Assembly: GCF_964187635.1 (NCBI RefSeq)
Contig: NZ_CAXLMO010000006.1
Span: 1 to 52,399, forward strand
Source of the DNA: Seribacter sulfatis
GTDB lineage: Bacteria; Verrucomicrobiota; Verrucomicrobiia; Opitutales; Seribacteraceae
Reading direction: 5' to 3'
Length of the DNA: 52,399 nt
Shown in pieces: positions 33,141 to 42,269 of this stretch. The position numbers were made by a program, and so were the translations under genes. The first letter of the stretch is position 1, and the number at the start of each line of letters is the position of its first letter. The notes under the pieces are model-generated. The model worked only from the letters and a program-made list of their open reading frames with translations. It made no database searches and had not been told where the DNA came from.

Positions 33141-35171
33141 CTAAGATGTTTTTGCGAGTCGAAAATCGAGTTGCTTGTCCGATACAAAAACTTTGTCAAT
33201 ATGAACGCTGATTTCTTGGCCAAGCTTTAATTGAATCTTTGCATTCCTTGCGACGAGCGAAGTGCCATTGGAAGAGACTCGGTAACCCAGTTCACGGGGA
33301 AGTGTACGAATCGGTACGAATCCGCGTGCGAGGGTGTCAATCAGTTCAATAAAGAATCCTCTTCTGGAAATCTCAGTAATAATTGCTCGATGTGACGGTG
33401 CAGGTCTTTTTCCAATATCTCTTTTGTAGTACAGTAATAGTTTATCTTTTACTGATTCCCTCTCTGCATCCACGCTATTTCGTTCGGTTATGGACAAATG
33501 CTTTGCCGTTCCTTCCAGTCGAGCGTGGTCTATTTTCTTTCTCTTATTTCCACGGACATGATCTTCAATAGTTCGATGAACAATCAAATCGGCATATCTA
33601 CGAATGGGAGAAGTGAAATGAAGGTAATCATTTTTCGCCAGTCCATAATGTCCATCGGGGGTACTCTTATAACAAGCCTGCTTTAAACTTCTTAAGAATT
33701 TAATTCGGAGAACCTGAGATAGTGGATGCTTATTCATTGCAGTAAGCATTTTAGTCACTTCCTTCCTTCCGGTTAGTTCACCGCATGAAATACCAAATAC
33801 TTGTAGAAAGCCTCTTAATTCCTCTAAGTTTTCCGGATCTGGGTCTGGATGAACCCGAAAAACGCCCGGTAATTTTTGTTTTCGTAATTCAATTGCAAGC
33901 CGTTCGTTTGCTAAAAGCATAAACTCTTCAATCATGTGATGACTTTCATCACTTTCTGACTGTAAAATTTCTTCAGGTTCCCCCTTTTGATCGACTAAGA
34001 TTTTGACCTCTGTTGATTCCAAATCGAGTGAACCTTTTTTCATCCGTTCGGCTCGGAGTACTCTTGCAATTGAAGCAATTTTACGAATATTTACCTGCAG
34101 GTCCTGAAGGAGATTATCAGGGAGTTCATTTAAGAGTTTTCCAGGGTTCCCAGAATAACGACTAGGGGGTGGCTTGGCAGATTTAATCTTTTCGAGTTCA
34201 TCTTCCTTCAAAAATAGACTGGCTTGTTCATAGGTCAGTCTTTTATCGCTTAGAATAACGGACTCAGTAATTTTTGAACGTACTACATTACCTTCTTTTG
34301 AGAAGACAAAGAAGACTGACTTAACCAATCTCTCTTCGCCCTCCACTAAACTACAAATCCCACTTGATAAACGATGGGGCAGCATGGGAACGACTTCCCC
34401 CACTAAATAAGTTGAATTCCCTCTCCGATTGGCCTCACGATCTAGGGCACTGCCTTGTTTTACGTAATGAGAAACATCTGCAATGTGGACTCCGATTTCC
34501 CACTCACCATTTTGTAATTCCTTTACCGATAATGCATCGTCAAAATCACGGGCATCCAGTGGATCAATCGTTAGTGTGAAGATACTTCGGATATCTTTCC
34601 GATCGGTAAGATCTTCCTTTGAAACTTGATCGGGGCAAGCTTTTGCTTCCTCCATTACCTTGTCTGGGAAATTTCCACTTAACCCATATTTTGCTAAAAT
34701 TCCTTTATGATCAGTAAGTGGATCGTCGCTTGGTCCCAGTACCCGAAGGACCTTACACATAGGAATACGAGCCGGCGGGTCCCATCGCACAAATTGGGCT
34801 AATACTTTATCATGCTCAACCGCATTTCTTTGGTCTCCAAGAATCTTAAAGGGAACAAAGAGCCTCGAGTTTTCAGCTTGTACGAGTGAACGGCCAAGGT
34901 CCCTTCGCAAGTAACCTAGGAATTCAGTTGTTCCACGCTTGATGATTTTCCTGACCTCGTAGCGAGCCTTGGAAGGTTTTCGATCTCTTTTTTTACGGTC
35001 AAATTTTTTCGTTTTGGGGGGCAGGACGGTAAGTTCAACTGTGTCTCCGTGAATTGCCGTACCAGAAGAACCTTTTGCGAGGGCAATGGGTTCGTCTTTT
35101 CCTTCTACAACAACTTTTGCTCGTCCTTGTTTCCCAAAATATAAAATGCCATGGACTTTTACTCGGCCCAC
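33141..35171 (-). CDS. rnr: Ribonuclease R
   Basis: A 676-residue 3'-5' exoribonuclease of the RNB family. An N-terminal OB/cold-shock region (about 1-160) leads to the catalytic RNB domain with TIDPLDARDFDDALSV near residue 202, where the clustered aspartates bind the metal ions, then GVHIADVSHYV and LPHRLSSGICSLVEGEERL. A C-terminal S1 domain includes RGFVPIRTLP. It degrades structured RNA. The start is GTG at 35171, with no closer ATG. It is shorter than E. coli RNase R and lacks that enzyme's N-terminal winged helix and basic tail. Confidence 0.93.
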   Translation of the reverse strand: MGRVKVHGILYFGKQGRAKVVVEGKDEPIALAKGSSGTAIHGDTVELTVLPPKTKKFDRKKRDRKPSKARYEVRKIIKRGTTEFLGYLRRDLGRSLVQAENSRLFVPFKILGDQRNAVEHDKVLAQFVRWDPPARIPMCKVLRVLGPSDDPLTDHKGILAKYGLSGNFPDKVMEEAKACPDQVSKEDLTDRKDIRSIFTLTIDPLDARDFDDALSVKELQNGEWEIGVHIADVSHYVKQGSALDREANRRGNSTYLVGEVVPMLPHRLSSGICSLVEGEERLVKSVFFVFSKEGNVVRSKITESVILSDKRLTYEQASLFLKEDELEKIKSAKPPPSRYSGNPGKLLNELPDNLLQDLQVNIRKIASIARVLRAERMKKGSLDLESTEVKILVDQKGEPEEILQSESDESHHMIEEFMLLANERLAIELRKQKLPGVFRVHPDPDPENLEELRGFLQVFGISCGELTGRKEVTKMLTAMNKHPLSQVLRIKFLRSLKQACYKSTPDGHYGLAKNDYLHFTSPIRRYADLIVHRTIEDHVRGNKRKKIDHARLEGTAKHLSITERNSVDAERESVKDKLLLYYKRDIGKRPAPSHRAIITEISRRGFFIELIDTLARGFVPIRTLPRELGYRVSSNGTSLVARNAKIQLKLGQEISVHIDKVFVSDKQLDFRLAKTS

Positions 35172-35213
35172 AGAGTTAAAATTTTAAAAAATTGATAAAA
35201 TAAAGACTGATTC

Positions 35214-35933
35214 TTAATCCTTGGTCATTTCCCAGCCAATGGGAAGGGCGGCTGAGATGTCATTGGTCGATTCAGATTTTTTATCAGCACCATCTTCTTT
35301 GTTGATTGCTGCTGAAAAGACTCCGTTTTCATCTTTTCCTTTTGTATCGTCATACCAACGAATTGTACCGTCGCTAAAAAGTACATGACCCCCTTCACCT
35401 GCCCAAGGAGAATCCACATCCCAACTGTCTGAACCGGATTCGAGGCCTCTTGTCCAAATGATTGGGTATGCACCACTTTTTAAGTTTCGATTAAATTTTC
35501 TACTTTCTGCGTCATCACCGGGAATGGCAATAGTATACCCGATCGCATCTTTTACGCTATCAAGTTCTCCATACTCACTGGGGATTTGTGAGGGTGGTCC
35601 ATCTCCACTATCGTCTTCGAGTAAGTCCCTGTACTTTTCATCATCAGGAAGAAACCAAAGTTCAGGTCGGGTGTCATTGGTCTTTTTACGGTACCAAATT
35701 GCAAAGTCAGCTGCACTTTTCACATCATCACTCATCGGGAAGGAGAATTGACTCTTGGTTACAAGAGACTCGTAGATAGTCTTTAAATTTTTCTGAGCAG
35801 CCGTTCTGCCTGCTGTACCAAACACATCGCCAAAACCGACAAATGCAATCCCAGCAAGAATACCAATGATTGTGATGACTACGAGAAGTTCGATTAGGGT
35901 AAACCCTTTTTTCTTAGATTTTTTTACATTCAT
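35214..35933 (-). CDS. Type II secretion-type pseudopilin
   Basis: A 239-residue protein with a class III leader: basic MNVKKSKKK, then G-F-T-L-I-E-L-L (cleavage after Gly10, Glu at mature position 5) and a hydrophobic helix (VVITIIGILAGIAFVGF). After the pilin helix the globular part ends in GEGGHVLFSDGTIRWYDD, resembling the C-terminal H-x-DG motif common in Verrucomicrobia and Planctomycetes pseudopilins. No secretion ATPase, peptidase or other pilin is nearby, so it is an isolated member; its machinery must be elsewhere. Confidence 0.9.
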   Translation of the reverse strand: MNVKKSKKKGFTLIELLVVITIIGILAGIAFVGFGDVFGTAGRTAAQKNLKTIYESLVTKSQFSFPMSDDVKSAADFAIWYRKKTNDTRPELWFLPDDEKYRDLLEDDSGDGPPSQIPSEYGELDSVKDAIGYTIAIPGDDAESRKFNRNLKSGAYPIIWTRGLESGSDSWDVDSPWAGEGGHVLFSDGTIRWYDDTKGKDENGVFSAAINKEDGADKKSESTNDISAALPIGWEMTKD

Positions 35934-35980
35934 GTTTTCGTGATTCGGTTCGGTAAAATAAGCATAAATTAAACTACAAT

Positions 35981-37270
35981 TTAATATGGTAATGCAAAAC
36001 CTTCACAGAGGGCAAGTGCCTTCTTTTGCGCCTCATTTAAAACAGAGGAGTCTTCCGGGTTGGAAAGAACATCAGAAATTATACTGGCAATCTCTTTCAT
36101 TTCATTTTCCTTCATTCCCCGAGAAGTAACTGCGGGAGTTCCAATGCGCAAGCCACTGGTTTGGAAAGGACTACGAGTTTCCCCAGGCACCGTATTTCGA
36201 TTCAGGGTTACATTCGCTCCATCCAAAGCAATCTGAGCTTTCTTTCCTGTTAATTCCGGGTGTGATGGACGTAGGTCGAGTAGCATTAAATGATTATCGC
36301 TTCCACCACTCACTAAATGAAAACCCTTCGCACTTAATGCAGTAGCGAGAGAAGCAGAGTTATTAATCACTTGTTGTTGGTATTCTTGGAAGGAGGGTTT
36401 TGCTGCTTCCTTGAAACAAGTGGCTTTCGCCGCAATTACATGCATGAGGGGACCCCCTTGATTACCAGGGAAGACGGCAGAGTCGATTGCCTTTCCGTAT
36501 TCTTCTTTACACATAATGAGTCCCCCGCGTGGACCCCGGAGAGTTTTGTGGGTCGTTGTGGTAACAAAGTCAGCATGAGGAACGGGGGAGGGGTGCAACC
36601 CAGCGGCAACAAGACCAGCGATATGGGCAATATCCGCTAGCAATAATGCCCCACATCCTTTTGCAATCGTACCCATTCTTTCAAAATCAATAACTCGGGG
36701 ATAAGCCGATGCCCCTACGGTAATTAATTTGGGCTTTTCCCGATTCGCAATTTCTTCAATTGAATCGTAATTAATGTAGCCCGTCTCTGGATTCACTCCG
36801 TAGTTAATTACCTCATAGAGCATACCGCTACAATTTTTGGGATGACCATGAGTAAGATGACCACCATCTTGCAAGCTCATCGTTAAAATTTTGTCATTGG
36901 GTTGTAGCATGGCAAAATAAACGGCCGTATTTGCCTGACTACCCGAGTGTGGTTGTACATTTGCGTACTCAGCTCCAAAAAGAGATTTGGCACGTTCAAT
37001 CGCAAGGCTCTCTGCGACATCGACATGTTCGCATCCACCATAATATCTTTTTCCCGGATATCCTTCCGCATACTTATTTGTTAGTACGCTTCCAGTTGCT
37101 TCTATAATTGCGGGCAGTGTGAAATTTTCCGATGCAATTAATTCGATGTGCGTGCGTTGTCTGATTTTTTCCTTTTCGATTGCTTGAAAAATTTCTGGAT
37201 CAAGCTCTTTAAGGGAGGTGGGATCGAGAAAGGATGAGGATGAAGTGGATGCTGTTTCTGTATTGTACAT
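35981..37270 (-). CDS. glyA: Serine hydroxymethyltransferase
   Basis: A 429-residue PLP enzyme that interconverts serine and glycine with tetrahydrofolate. It has LIASENFTLPAI near 44, YAEGYPGKRYYGGCEHVD near 68-85, PHSGSQANTAVYFA near 107 and the Schiff-base lysine in TTTTHKTLRGPRGG near 237. The C-terminal folate-region motif RIGTPAVTSRGM is present. It is on the - strand between the phosphatase gene (24-base gap) and the pseudopilin gene; no SD motif precedes the ATG. Confidence 0.97.
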   Translation of the reverse strand: MYNTETASTSSSSFLDPTSLKELDPEIFQAIEKEKIRQRTHIELIASENFTLPAIIEATGSVLTNKYAEGYPGKRYYGGCEHVDVAESLAIERAKSLFGAEYANVQPHSGSQANTAVYFAMLQPNDKILTMSLQDGGHLTHGHPKNCSGMLYEVINYGVNPETGYINYDSIEEIANREKPKLITVGASAYPRVIDFERMGTIAKGCGALLLADIAHIAGLVAAGLHPSPVPHADFVTTTTHKTLRGPRGGLIMCKEEYGKAIDSAVFPGNQGGPLMHVIAAKATCFKEAAKPSFQEYQQQVINNSASLATALSAKGFHLVSGGSDNHLMLLDLRPSHPELTGKKAQIALDGANVTLNRNTVPGETRSPFQTSGLRIGTPAVTSRGMKENEMKEIASIISDVLSNPEDSSVLNEAQKKALALCEGFALPY

Positions 37271-37294
37271 GGTGAAAATAATAAACTTATGAAA

Positions 37295-37798
37295 TTAAAG
37301 AGTTTTCTCAACCCAGTTGAGAAGAGAGGGGAGTGCTTCTTTCATTCGATCTCTACATTCCCTGTAGACTTCCATATCCTGACCATAGGGATCCGGTAAC
37401 TCTTTTGATCCTTGATCGATGAATTCTCTCATCAGAAATATAGATGTGCTTTCCGGCACTTCAAAATACATGTTGAGTAATGCACGGTGAGATTCTGTCA
37501 TGCAAAAAATGGCCGAGGCATTCTCGAGGGTGGCACGGGTTAATGCTGCACTTCGATGATCAGATATGTCCAAGTCCAATTCTTGGCATGCCTGTATCGA
37601 ATTGTCAGATGCCTGGTCCCCATCCATTGCAGAGATACCGGCTGAAAAAACGCGCACCTTTTTTGTAATTTTTGACTTGGTCAAAGCATCTTCAAATAAT
37701 TTTTCCGCCATTGGACTACGACAAACATTAGCAGTACATACAAATACAACTAGTTTTTCTTGCTTACGTTCCTTTTTCTCTCGGCTTTTTTTTCCCAT
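37295..37798 (-). CDS. Low-molecular-weight protein phosphatase
   Basis: A 167-residue LMW-PTP family protein with the active-site loop CTANVCRS at 21-28 (nucleophile Cys21, Arg27) and the general-acid motif LPDPYG near 139. In B. subtilis YwlE a threonine at the position after Asn directs the enzyme to phosphoarginine, whereas tyrosine phosphatases have Ile or Val; here it is valine, favouring tyrosine phosphatase activity. The highly basic 15-residue N-terminus is unusual. It lies in a - strand run with purD and glyA. Confidence 0.88.
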   Translation of the reverse strand: MGKKSREKKERKQEKLVVFVCTANVCRSPMAEKLFEDALTKSKITKKVRVFSAGISAMDGDQASDNSIQACQELDLDISDHRSAALTRATLENASAIFCMTESHRALLNMYFEVPESTSIFLMREFIDQGSKELPDPYGQDMEVYRECRDRMKEALPSLLNWVEKTL

Positions 37799-37852
37799 GT
37801 TCGAATATCACTTTTTCTCGATCTTCCGACAAAAAGGCAAGATTGAATCAAT

Positions 37853-39124
37853 TTATGTTCTAGAAAATTCTTTATGTCCAATGTCCTTACGAAAATATTT
37901 TGAGGTAAAATGAATCTTTTCACATAATTCGTATGCTCGATCTCTTGCCTGTTCTAAACTTTCCCCCCATCCCACTGCTCCGAGCACTCTTCCCCCTGCA
38001 CTCACGATTTCTTGTTTTTCATTTAACTGGGTCCCGGCATGAATAATTTGACTATCCTCCGAAGAAAGTTCGGGTTGTTGGATTACCTCTCCCTTAGGAT
38101 AACTTTCCGGATAGCCTTTGCTTGCAAGAACTACAATCATTGCCGATTGATTTTTAATTGCCAACTTGGATGGTAAAGTACCTGCTTTTGCAGATTGAAT
38201 TAAAACAGGAACAAGGTCTTCTTGCACTAATGGAAGAATTACCTGAGTTTCAGGATCTCCAAACCGCACATTAAATTCAAGTACTTTGGCACCATTGGAG
38301 GTAAGCATTAAGCCAATGTATAATGTGCCTCGGAAATCGATTCCATCTGCTTTTAGTCCCTTCAGGGTGGGGATAACTATCGAATTTTCGTACTCTATTA
38401 ACATTTCATCAGTTACCAACTTGGTTGGTGCATACGCCCCCATACCTCCGGTATTTAAACCAGTATCACCTTCTCCTACTTTTTTATGATCTTGGCTGAT
38501 CGGAAGGGTGACATAATTCTCACCTGAACAGATTAAATGGAGCGAAGCCTCCTCCCCTTCTAAAAACTCCTCAATTACAACCTCTCGTCCACTATCTCCA
38601 AAACTGGCGCCGTCCAGCATATCTTGGACGGCAAATTCTGCCTCTTTCAGGGTAGAACAAATTAATACTCCCTTTCCTGCTGCTAATCCACTTGCTTTTA
38701 CTACAACCGGAAGTGAACAGGTGGATAGATATTCAAGTGCGGGTTGAATCTCGCTAAAATTCCCGTAGGAGGCAGTGGGTATGCCATGTTTAGCAAGAAA
38801 ATCTTTGGAAAATGCCTTGCTCCCTTCCAATCGGGCTGCTTCTTTATTGGGTCCGTAAGCTAATATACCCTCCGATGCCAATGTAGTGACTGCACCATTA
38901 CATAGAGGAACTTCCGGGCCAATGATTACAAAGTCTACCTCTTCCTGTTTCGCCAAAGTTACAATTTGATCATTTTTTTCGACATCGAGAGGGAAAGTAA
39001 GAAATTCTTTAGTTATTCCACCATTGCCCGGGGCAACAATGACTTTATCGACTAATGGACTATTCGAACACACTTTTGCCAGTGTGTGCTCCCTTCCTCC
39101 GCTTCCAATAACAAGAATTTTCAT
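37853..39124 (-). CDS. purD: Phosphoribosylamine-glycine ligase
   Basis: About 423 residues, an ATP-grasp enzyme of purine synthesis joining glycine to phosphoribosylamine. It starts with MKILVIGSGGREHTLA; PEVPLCNGAV near residue 77, an ATP-grasp centre with VVVKASGLAAGKGV and GVLICS, then IEEFLEGEEASL, HKKVGEGDTGLNTGGMGAY, and FNVRFGDPETQ follow. ATG at 39124 is favoured because an AAGGAAG sequence lies 4-10 bases upstream, one of the few clear ribosome-binding sites in the window. An upstream GTG at 39142 would add six residues. Confidence 0.95.
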   Translation of the reverse strand: MKILVIGSGGREHTLAKVCSNSPLVDKVIVAPGNGGITKEFLTFPLDVEKNDQIVTLAKQEEVDFVIIGPEVPLCNGAVTTLASEGILAYGPNKEAARLEGSKAFSKDFLAKHGIPTASYGNFSEIQPALEYLSTCSLPVVVKASGLAAGKGVLICSTLKEAEFAVQDMLDGASFGDSGREVVIEEFLEGEEASLHLICSGENYVTLPISQDHKKVGEGDTGLNTGGMGAYAPTKLVTDEMLIEYENSIVIPTLKGLKADGIDFRGTLYIGLMLTSNGAKVLEFNVRFGDPETQVILPLVQEDLVPVLIQSAKAGTLPSKLAIKNQSAMIVVLASKGYPESYPKGEVIQQPELSSEDSQIIHAGTQLNEKQEIVSAGGRVLGAVGWGESLEQARDRAYELCEKIHFTSKYFRKDIGHKEFSRT

Positions 39125-39251
39125 ATTTTCTTCCTTCATCACTAACCGATCTCCTTAAAAGTAGACAATAAGTCGAGGCAATTTTATTTTTGTGAAGAAC
39201 TAAATGTGGATTTTGCTTCCCCTTCGGTCAAAATTTGCCTACTCGGATGGT

Positions 39252-40706
39252 ATGCGGGTATTTTTTATTGGTATTGGTGGAACGGCGATGGGAAACGCGG
39301 CGATTTTACTCAAAAAACAGGGTCACGAGATAGCAGGATCTGATCTTGGAGTATATCCCCCTATGTCGGACGTTCTTGCGAACGCCGGAATTGAGTTGTT
39401 TGAAGGATTTGATCAGCAGGTTATGAATTCGTGGAATCCGGACCGGGTGGTCGTCGGCAATGCAGTTTCTCGAGGAAACGAACAGGTCGAGTTTATTTTG
39501 AGTACTCGAAAGTTTCCTTATGTTTCTCTCCCTCAACTGATCGGTGAAGATTTAATCAAGTCGAGACCATGCTTGGTGGTTGCCGGTACTCATGGGAAAA
39601 CAACGACAACTTCTCTGTCTGCGTTTGCATTGGAACAGATTGGTTTATCTCCGGGATATTTAGTAGGTGGGGTTCCATTGGATTTGCCCTCTGGAAATGA
39701 ACTGGGAGCGCTGGGGTCACCATTTGTAATTGAGGGAGATGAATACGATTCTGCTTTTTTTGATAAAAGAAGTAAATTTATTCATTATCGCCCCCGTATC
39801 TTAATTTTAAATAACTTAGAATTTGATCACGGAGATATTTTTAGGGATTTAGAAGATATTTCCCGAAGTTTTTCCCATCTTCTCCGAATTGTGCCATCCA
39901 ATGGATTTGTGCTTCGAAATGGAGATGACATGAACATTATTTCTTTGCCCAACGCTCCATGGTGCACGACATTTTCAGTCGGTACAGGGGACCGAAATGA
40001 TCTACAAATTAAAAATTTTGCCGAAAACAAAGACGGTACGAAATTTGAACTTTTTTGGCAGGGCGAAAAGATTTGTTCCATTGATTGGCAAATGCCAGGA
40101 GAATATAATGCCCGAAATTTAGCGATGTCATTTTTGAGCTCCGTATTGACTCAAGCCATTTGCGAGGGAAAGGAAATCCTCCGAACTAATCCATTTTCCG
40201 GTTTTAAATTACCTGATTATTCATCGTGTAAGGGCGTGAAGCGTAGGCAGGAAATCTTGGTGGACCAAGACGAGTTTACGGTTATTTCAGACTTTGCTCA
40301 TCACCCCACCGCGATTGCTGGTACATTAGAGTCGTTGCGGGCTAGGTGGGCCAATCGAAAGATCATCGCATGCTTTGAACCTCGAAGTAATACGGCAGTA
40401 ACCAATATTTTTCAGGATCGTTTTGCGGATTCATTATCTATCGCCGATGAGGTTCTGCTCGGTGCGGTTCATCGAGGCGACAAAATACCTGTTGCACAAA
40501 GGATTGATACACAAGCGATGATTGACAGGATTAAGAATTCAGGTCGAGAGGGGTGTTCTTTTTCGAAAAATTCTGACTTAGGAGATTATTTAAAATCAAA
40601 AAATAATCTGAATCAAGCGGTCCTAACTGTTTTCTTTTCCAACGGATCATTTGATGGAGAGATTGAAAAGTTTGTTCAATATGTTACCCCAAAGGATCTT
40701 TCATGA
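39252..40706 (+). CDS. mpl: UDP-N-acetylmuramate:L-alanyl-gamma-D-glutamyl-meso-diaminopimelate ligase
   Basis: About 484 residues of the Mur ligase family. The N-terminal motif is MRVFFIGIGGTAMGNAAIL, with the ATP-binding GTHGKTTTT near 112-120, IEGDEYDSAFFDKRSKF near 177, HHPTAI near 356 and a C-terminal domain with FEPRSNT. The GDEYDSAFFDKRSKF segment is characteristic of Mpl rather than MurC. Mpl reattaches recycled tripeptide to UDP-MurNAc, so the cell makes meso-DAP-containing peptidoglycan and recycles it. ATG at 39252 is chosen; a longer frame from 39204 adds residues lacking similarity. Its end overlaps the HD gene by four bases. Confidence 0.93.
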   Translation: MRVFFIGIGGTAMGNAAILLKKQGHEIAGSDLGVYPPMSDVLANAGIELFEGFDQQVMNSWNPDRVVVGNAVSRGNEQVEFILSTRKFPYVSLPQLIGEDLIKSRPCLVVAGTHGKTTTTSLSAFALEQIGLSPGYLVGGVPLDLPSGNELGALGSPFVIEGDEYDSAFFDKRSKFIHYRPRILILNNLEFDHGDIFRDLEDISRSFSHLLRIVPSNGFVLRNGDDMNIISLPNAPWCTTFSVGTGDRNDLQIKNFAENKDGTKFELFWQGEKICSIDWQMPGEYNARNLAMSFLSSVLTQAICEGKEILRTNPFSGFKLPDYSSCKGVKRRQEILVDQDEFTVISDFAHHPTAIAGTLESLRARWANRKIIACFEPRSNTAVTNIFQDRFADSLSIADEVLLGAVHRGDKIPVAQRIDTQAMIDRIKNSGREGCSFSKNSDLGDYLKSKNNLNQAVLTVFFSNGSFDGEIEKFVQYVTPKDLS

Positions 40707-41194
40707 AGGATCTTGTGGCGAAGGTAATTTCGGAGGCAAAATTGTCGAACAGTTCAATCCATGGTGTCTCTCATTGGCAGACCGTGGAGAGAAATGGAAC
40801 TTATCTTTGCCAGTTCAATTCAGCGGATATTCAAGTGGTTCAATTATTTGCTCTATTTCATGATTCAAAGAGAGAGGATGATCATCGAGACTTAGAACAT
40901 GGACCGAGAGCGGAAAAATATCTTCGGACAATTTCTCAATTAGTTCCTCTGAATGCAGTTCAATTTGAGGATTTATGCGAAGCCTGTCGTACCCACACAG
41001 TAGGGAAGGTTACTGAGAACATCACTATCGGTACCTGCTGGGACTCCGATCGTCTTGATATAGGCCGGGTCGGAATTAAACCGCATGAGAAATTTTTAAT
41101 GAACCCAGAGGCAAAAAGAATTGCCCGAGAGGAAGACTTTAATGTTTTAGATCACTTTCTATTCGAAGGAATTATTTCGAATTCTTCAGTTTAA
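40703..41194 (+). CDS. HD-domain protein
   Basis: A 163-residue protein with HD-type metal-binding residues: HGVSHW near 20-25, LFHDSKREDDHRDLEHG near 52-68, then ACRTHT near 94 and TCWDSDRLDIGRVGI near 109. The spaced His/Asp pattern indicates a metal-dependent phosphohydrolase-like fold; the substrate is unknown. It starts within the mpl stop (ATGA), so it is co-translated with Mpl. Its 3' end overlaps the convergent mutY by 23 bases. Confidence 0.8.
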   Translation: MKDLVAKVISEAKLSNSSIHGVSHWQTVERNGTYLCQFNSADIQVVQLFALFHDSKREDDHRDLEHGPRAEKYLRTISQLVPLNAVQFEDLCEACRTHTVGKVTENITIGTCWDSDRLDIGRVGIKPHEKFLMNPEAKRIAREEDFNVLDHFLFEGIISNSSV

Positions 41195-42221
41195 GCTCTT
41201 CAATCCATTTTCGATGAGGTCCTGAAAGGGTTATTTTATTTAAATTCTCCCACTTGATCCATTCCATATTGTATCGATTGATTTCACAATCTTGTTTAAG
41301 GGAAGTTAAGTAAATCGATTCTTCAAAATCGACCTGTCCGATTGTTCTTTTTTTAACGGCGAGTATTTTACCCTTTTTTGCAATTTCTAATTCAATAGCT
41401 TTAGGTAGCTCATAAATCCCGACCAATTTATTTCCTCCCTCCTTTGGTTTTTGTAGAAGGAGTGAGTCACTTGATTCAATCCAAAAACGTTTTATTTTTT
41501 GGAATGACTTTTTTTTCTTTGCTAGAACCGGAAATCTTTCTGGGTCTCCCTGTTTTCCACTTTTACAATAGGCCTGAACTGGGCAGATGGTACAGCAAGG
41601 AGATTGACGGTGACAAACAATTGCCCCGAGTTCCATTAATGCCTGATTATAATCTCCCGGTCTTTGAATATTAAGGAGTGTCTGTGCATGGGGTTGCAAC
41701 TTCTTTTGAGCGACTGATCCATCCTTAAATTCTTCTCCGCAGGCCAATATTCGAGTCAATACACGGACTACATTTCCATCACAAACGGCTTCCTTTTGAT
41801 TAAAGGAAATACTGGTAATCGCCGCGGCGATGTAGGGACCAATCCCGGGAAGGTTCTGCCAGGACTTTGCATCTGTTGGAAATGAATCCCATGTGCTTAC
41901 GATTTTGGAAAGTTTATGTAAGTTCCTTGCCCTTGAATAATAGCCGAGACCTTCCCATCCCTTGAGAACCTCTTCTTCCTTAGCAGAAGCAAGCGAGTTA
42001 AAGTCAGGAAATTTTTCGATCCACTTTTTAAAATAAGGTAAAACGGTTGTGACCCGTGTTTGTTGAAGCATAAATTCCGAGATAACCGTTTTGTATAACG
42101 AAGAGTTATGTCGCCAGGGAAGCTCCCGTTGATGGCTATCAAACCATTCAAGAAGGTCTATCTGAAACTTTTCTCGATTTTCCAATTCTCCGAGAATATG
42201 CTTTGTGAGTAAATTATTCAT
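41172..42221 (-). CDS. mutY: A/G-specific adenine DNA glycosylase
   Basis: A 349-residue base-excision repair enzyme that removes adenine opposite 8-oxoguanine. It has the catalytic Glu49 in SEFMLQQTRVTTV, the helix-hairpin-helix LPGIGPYIAAAI at 124-135, the catalytic Asp148 in VCDGNVVRVL, and a [4Fe-4S] cluster motif C203-x6-C210-x2-C213-x5-C219. The C-terminal part (from about 230) is the Nudix-like recognition domain. It converges on the HD gene with a 23-base overlap. Confidence 0.96.
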   Translation of the reverse strand: MNNLLTKHILGELENREKFQIDLLEWFDSHQRELPWRHNSSLYKTVISEFMLQQTRVTTVLPYFKKWIEKFPDFNSLASAKEEEVLKGWEGLGYYSRARNLHKLSKIVSTWDSFPTDAKSWQNLPGIGPYIAAAITSISFNQKEAVCDGNVVRVLTRILACGEEFKDGSVAQKKLQPHAQTLLNIQRPGDYNQALMELGAIVCHRQSPCCTICPVQAYCKSGKQGDPERFPVLAKKKKSFQKIKRFWIESSDSLLLQKPKEGGNKLVGIYELPKAIELEIAKKGKILAVKKRTIGQVDFEESIYLTSLKQDCEINRYNMEWIKWENLNKITLSGPHRKWIEELKLKNSK

Positions 42222-42269
42222 GCTTGGCAGTTGCTTTTTCCGTCCGACTTTTCCATTGATAATTTAGAT

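Noticed and set aside
37566..37913. 115-residue + strand frame across the LMW phosphatase and purD ends
   Set aside because: It is antisense to two solid genes and has no domain or start signal.
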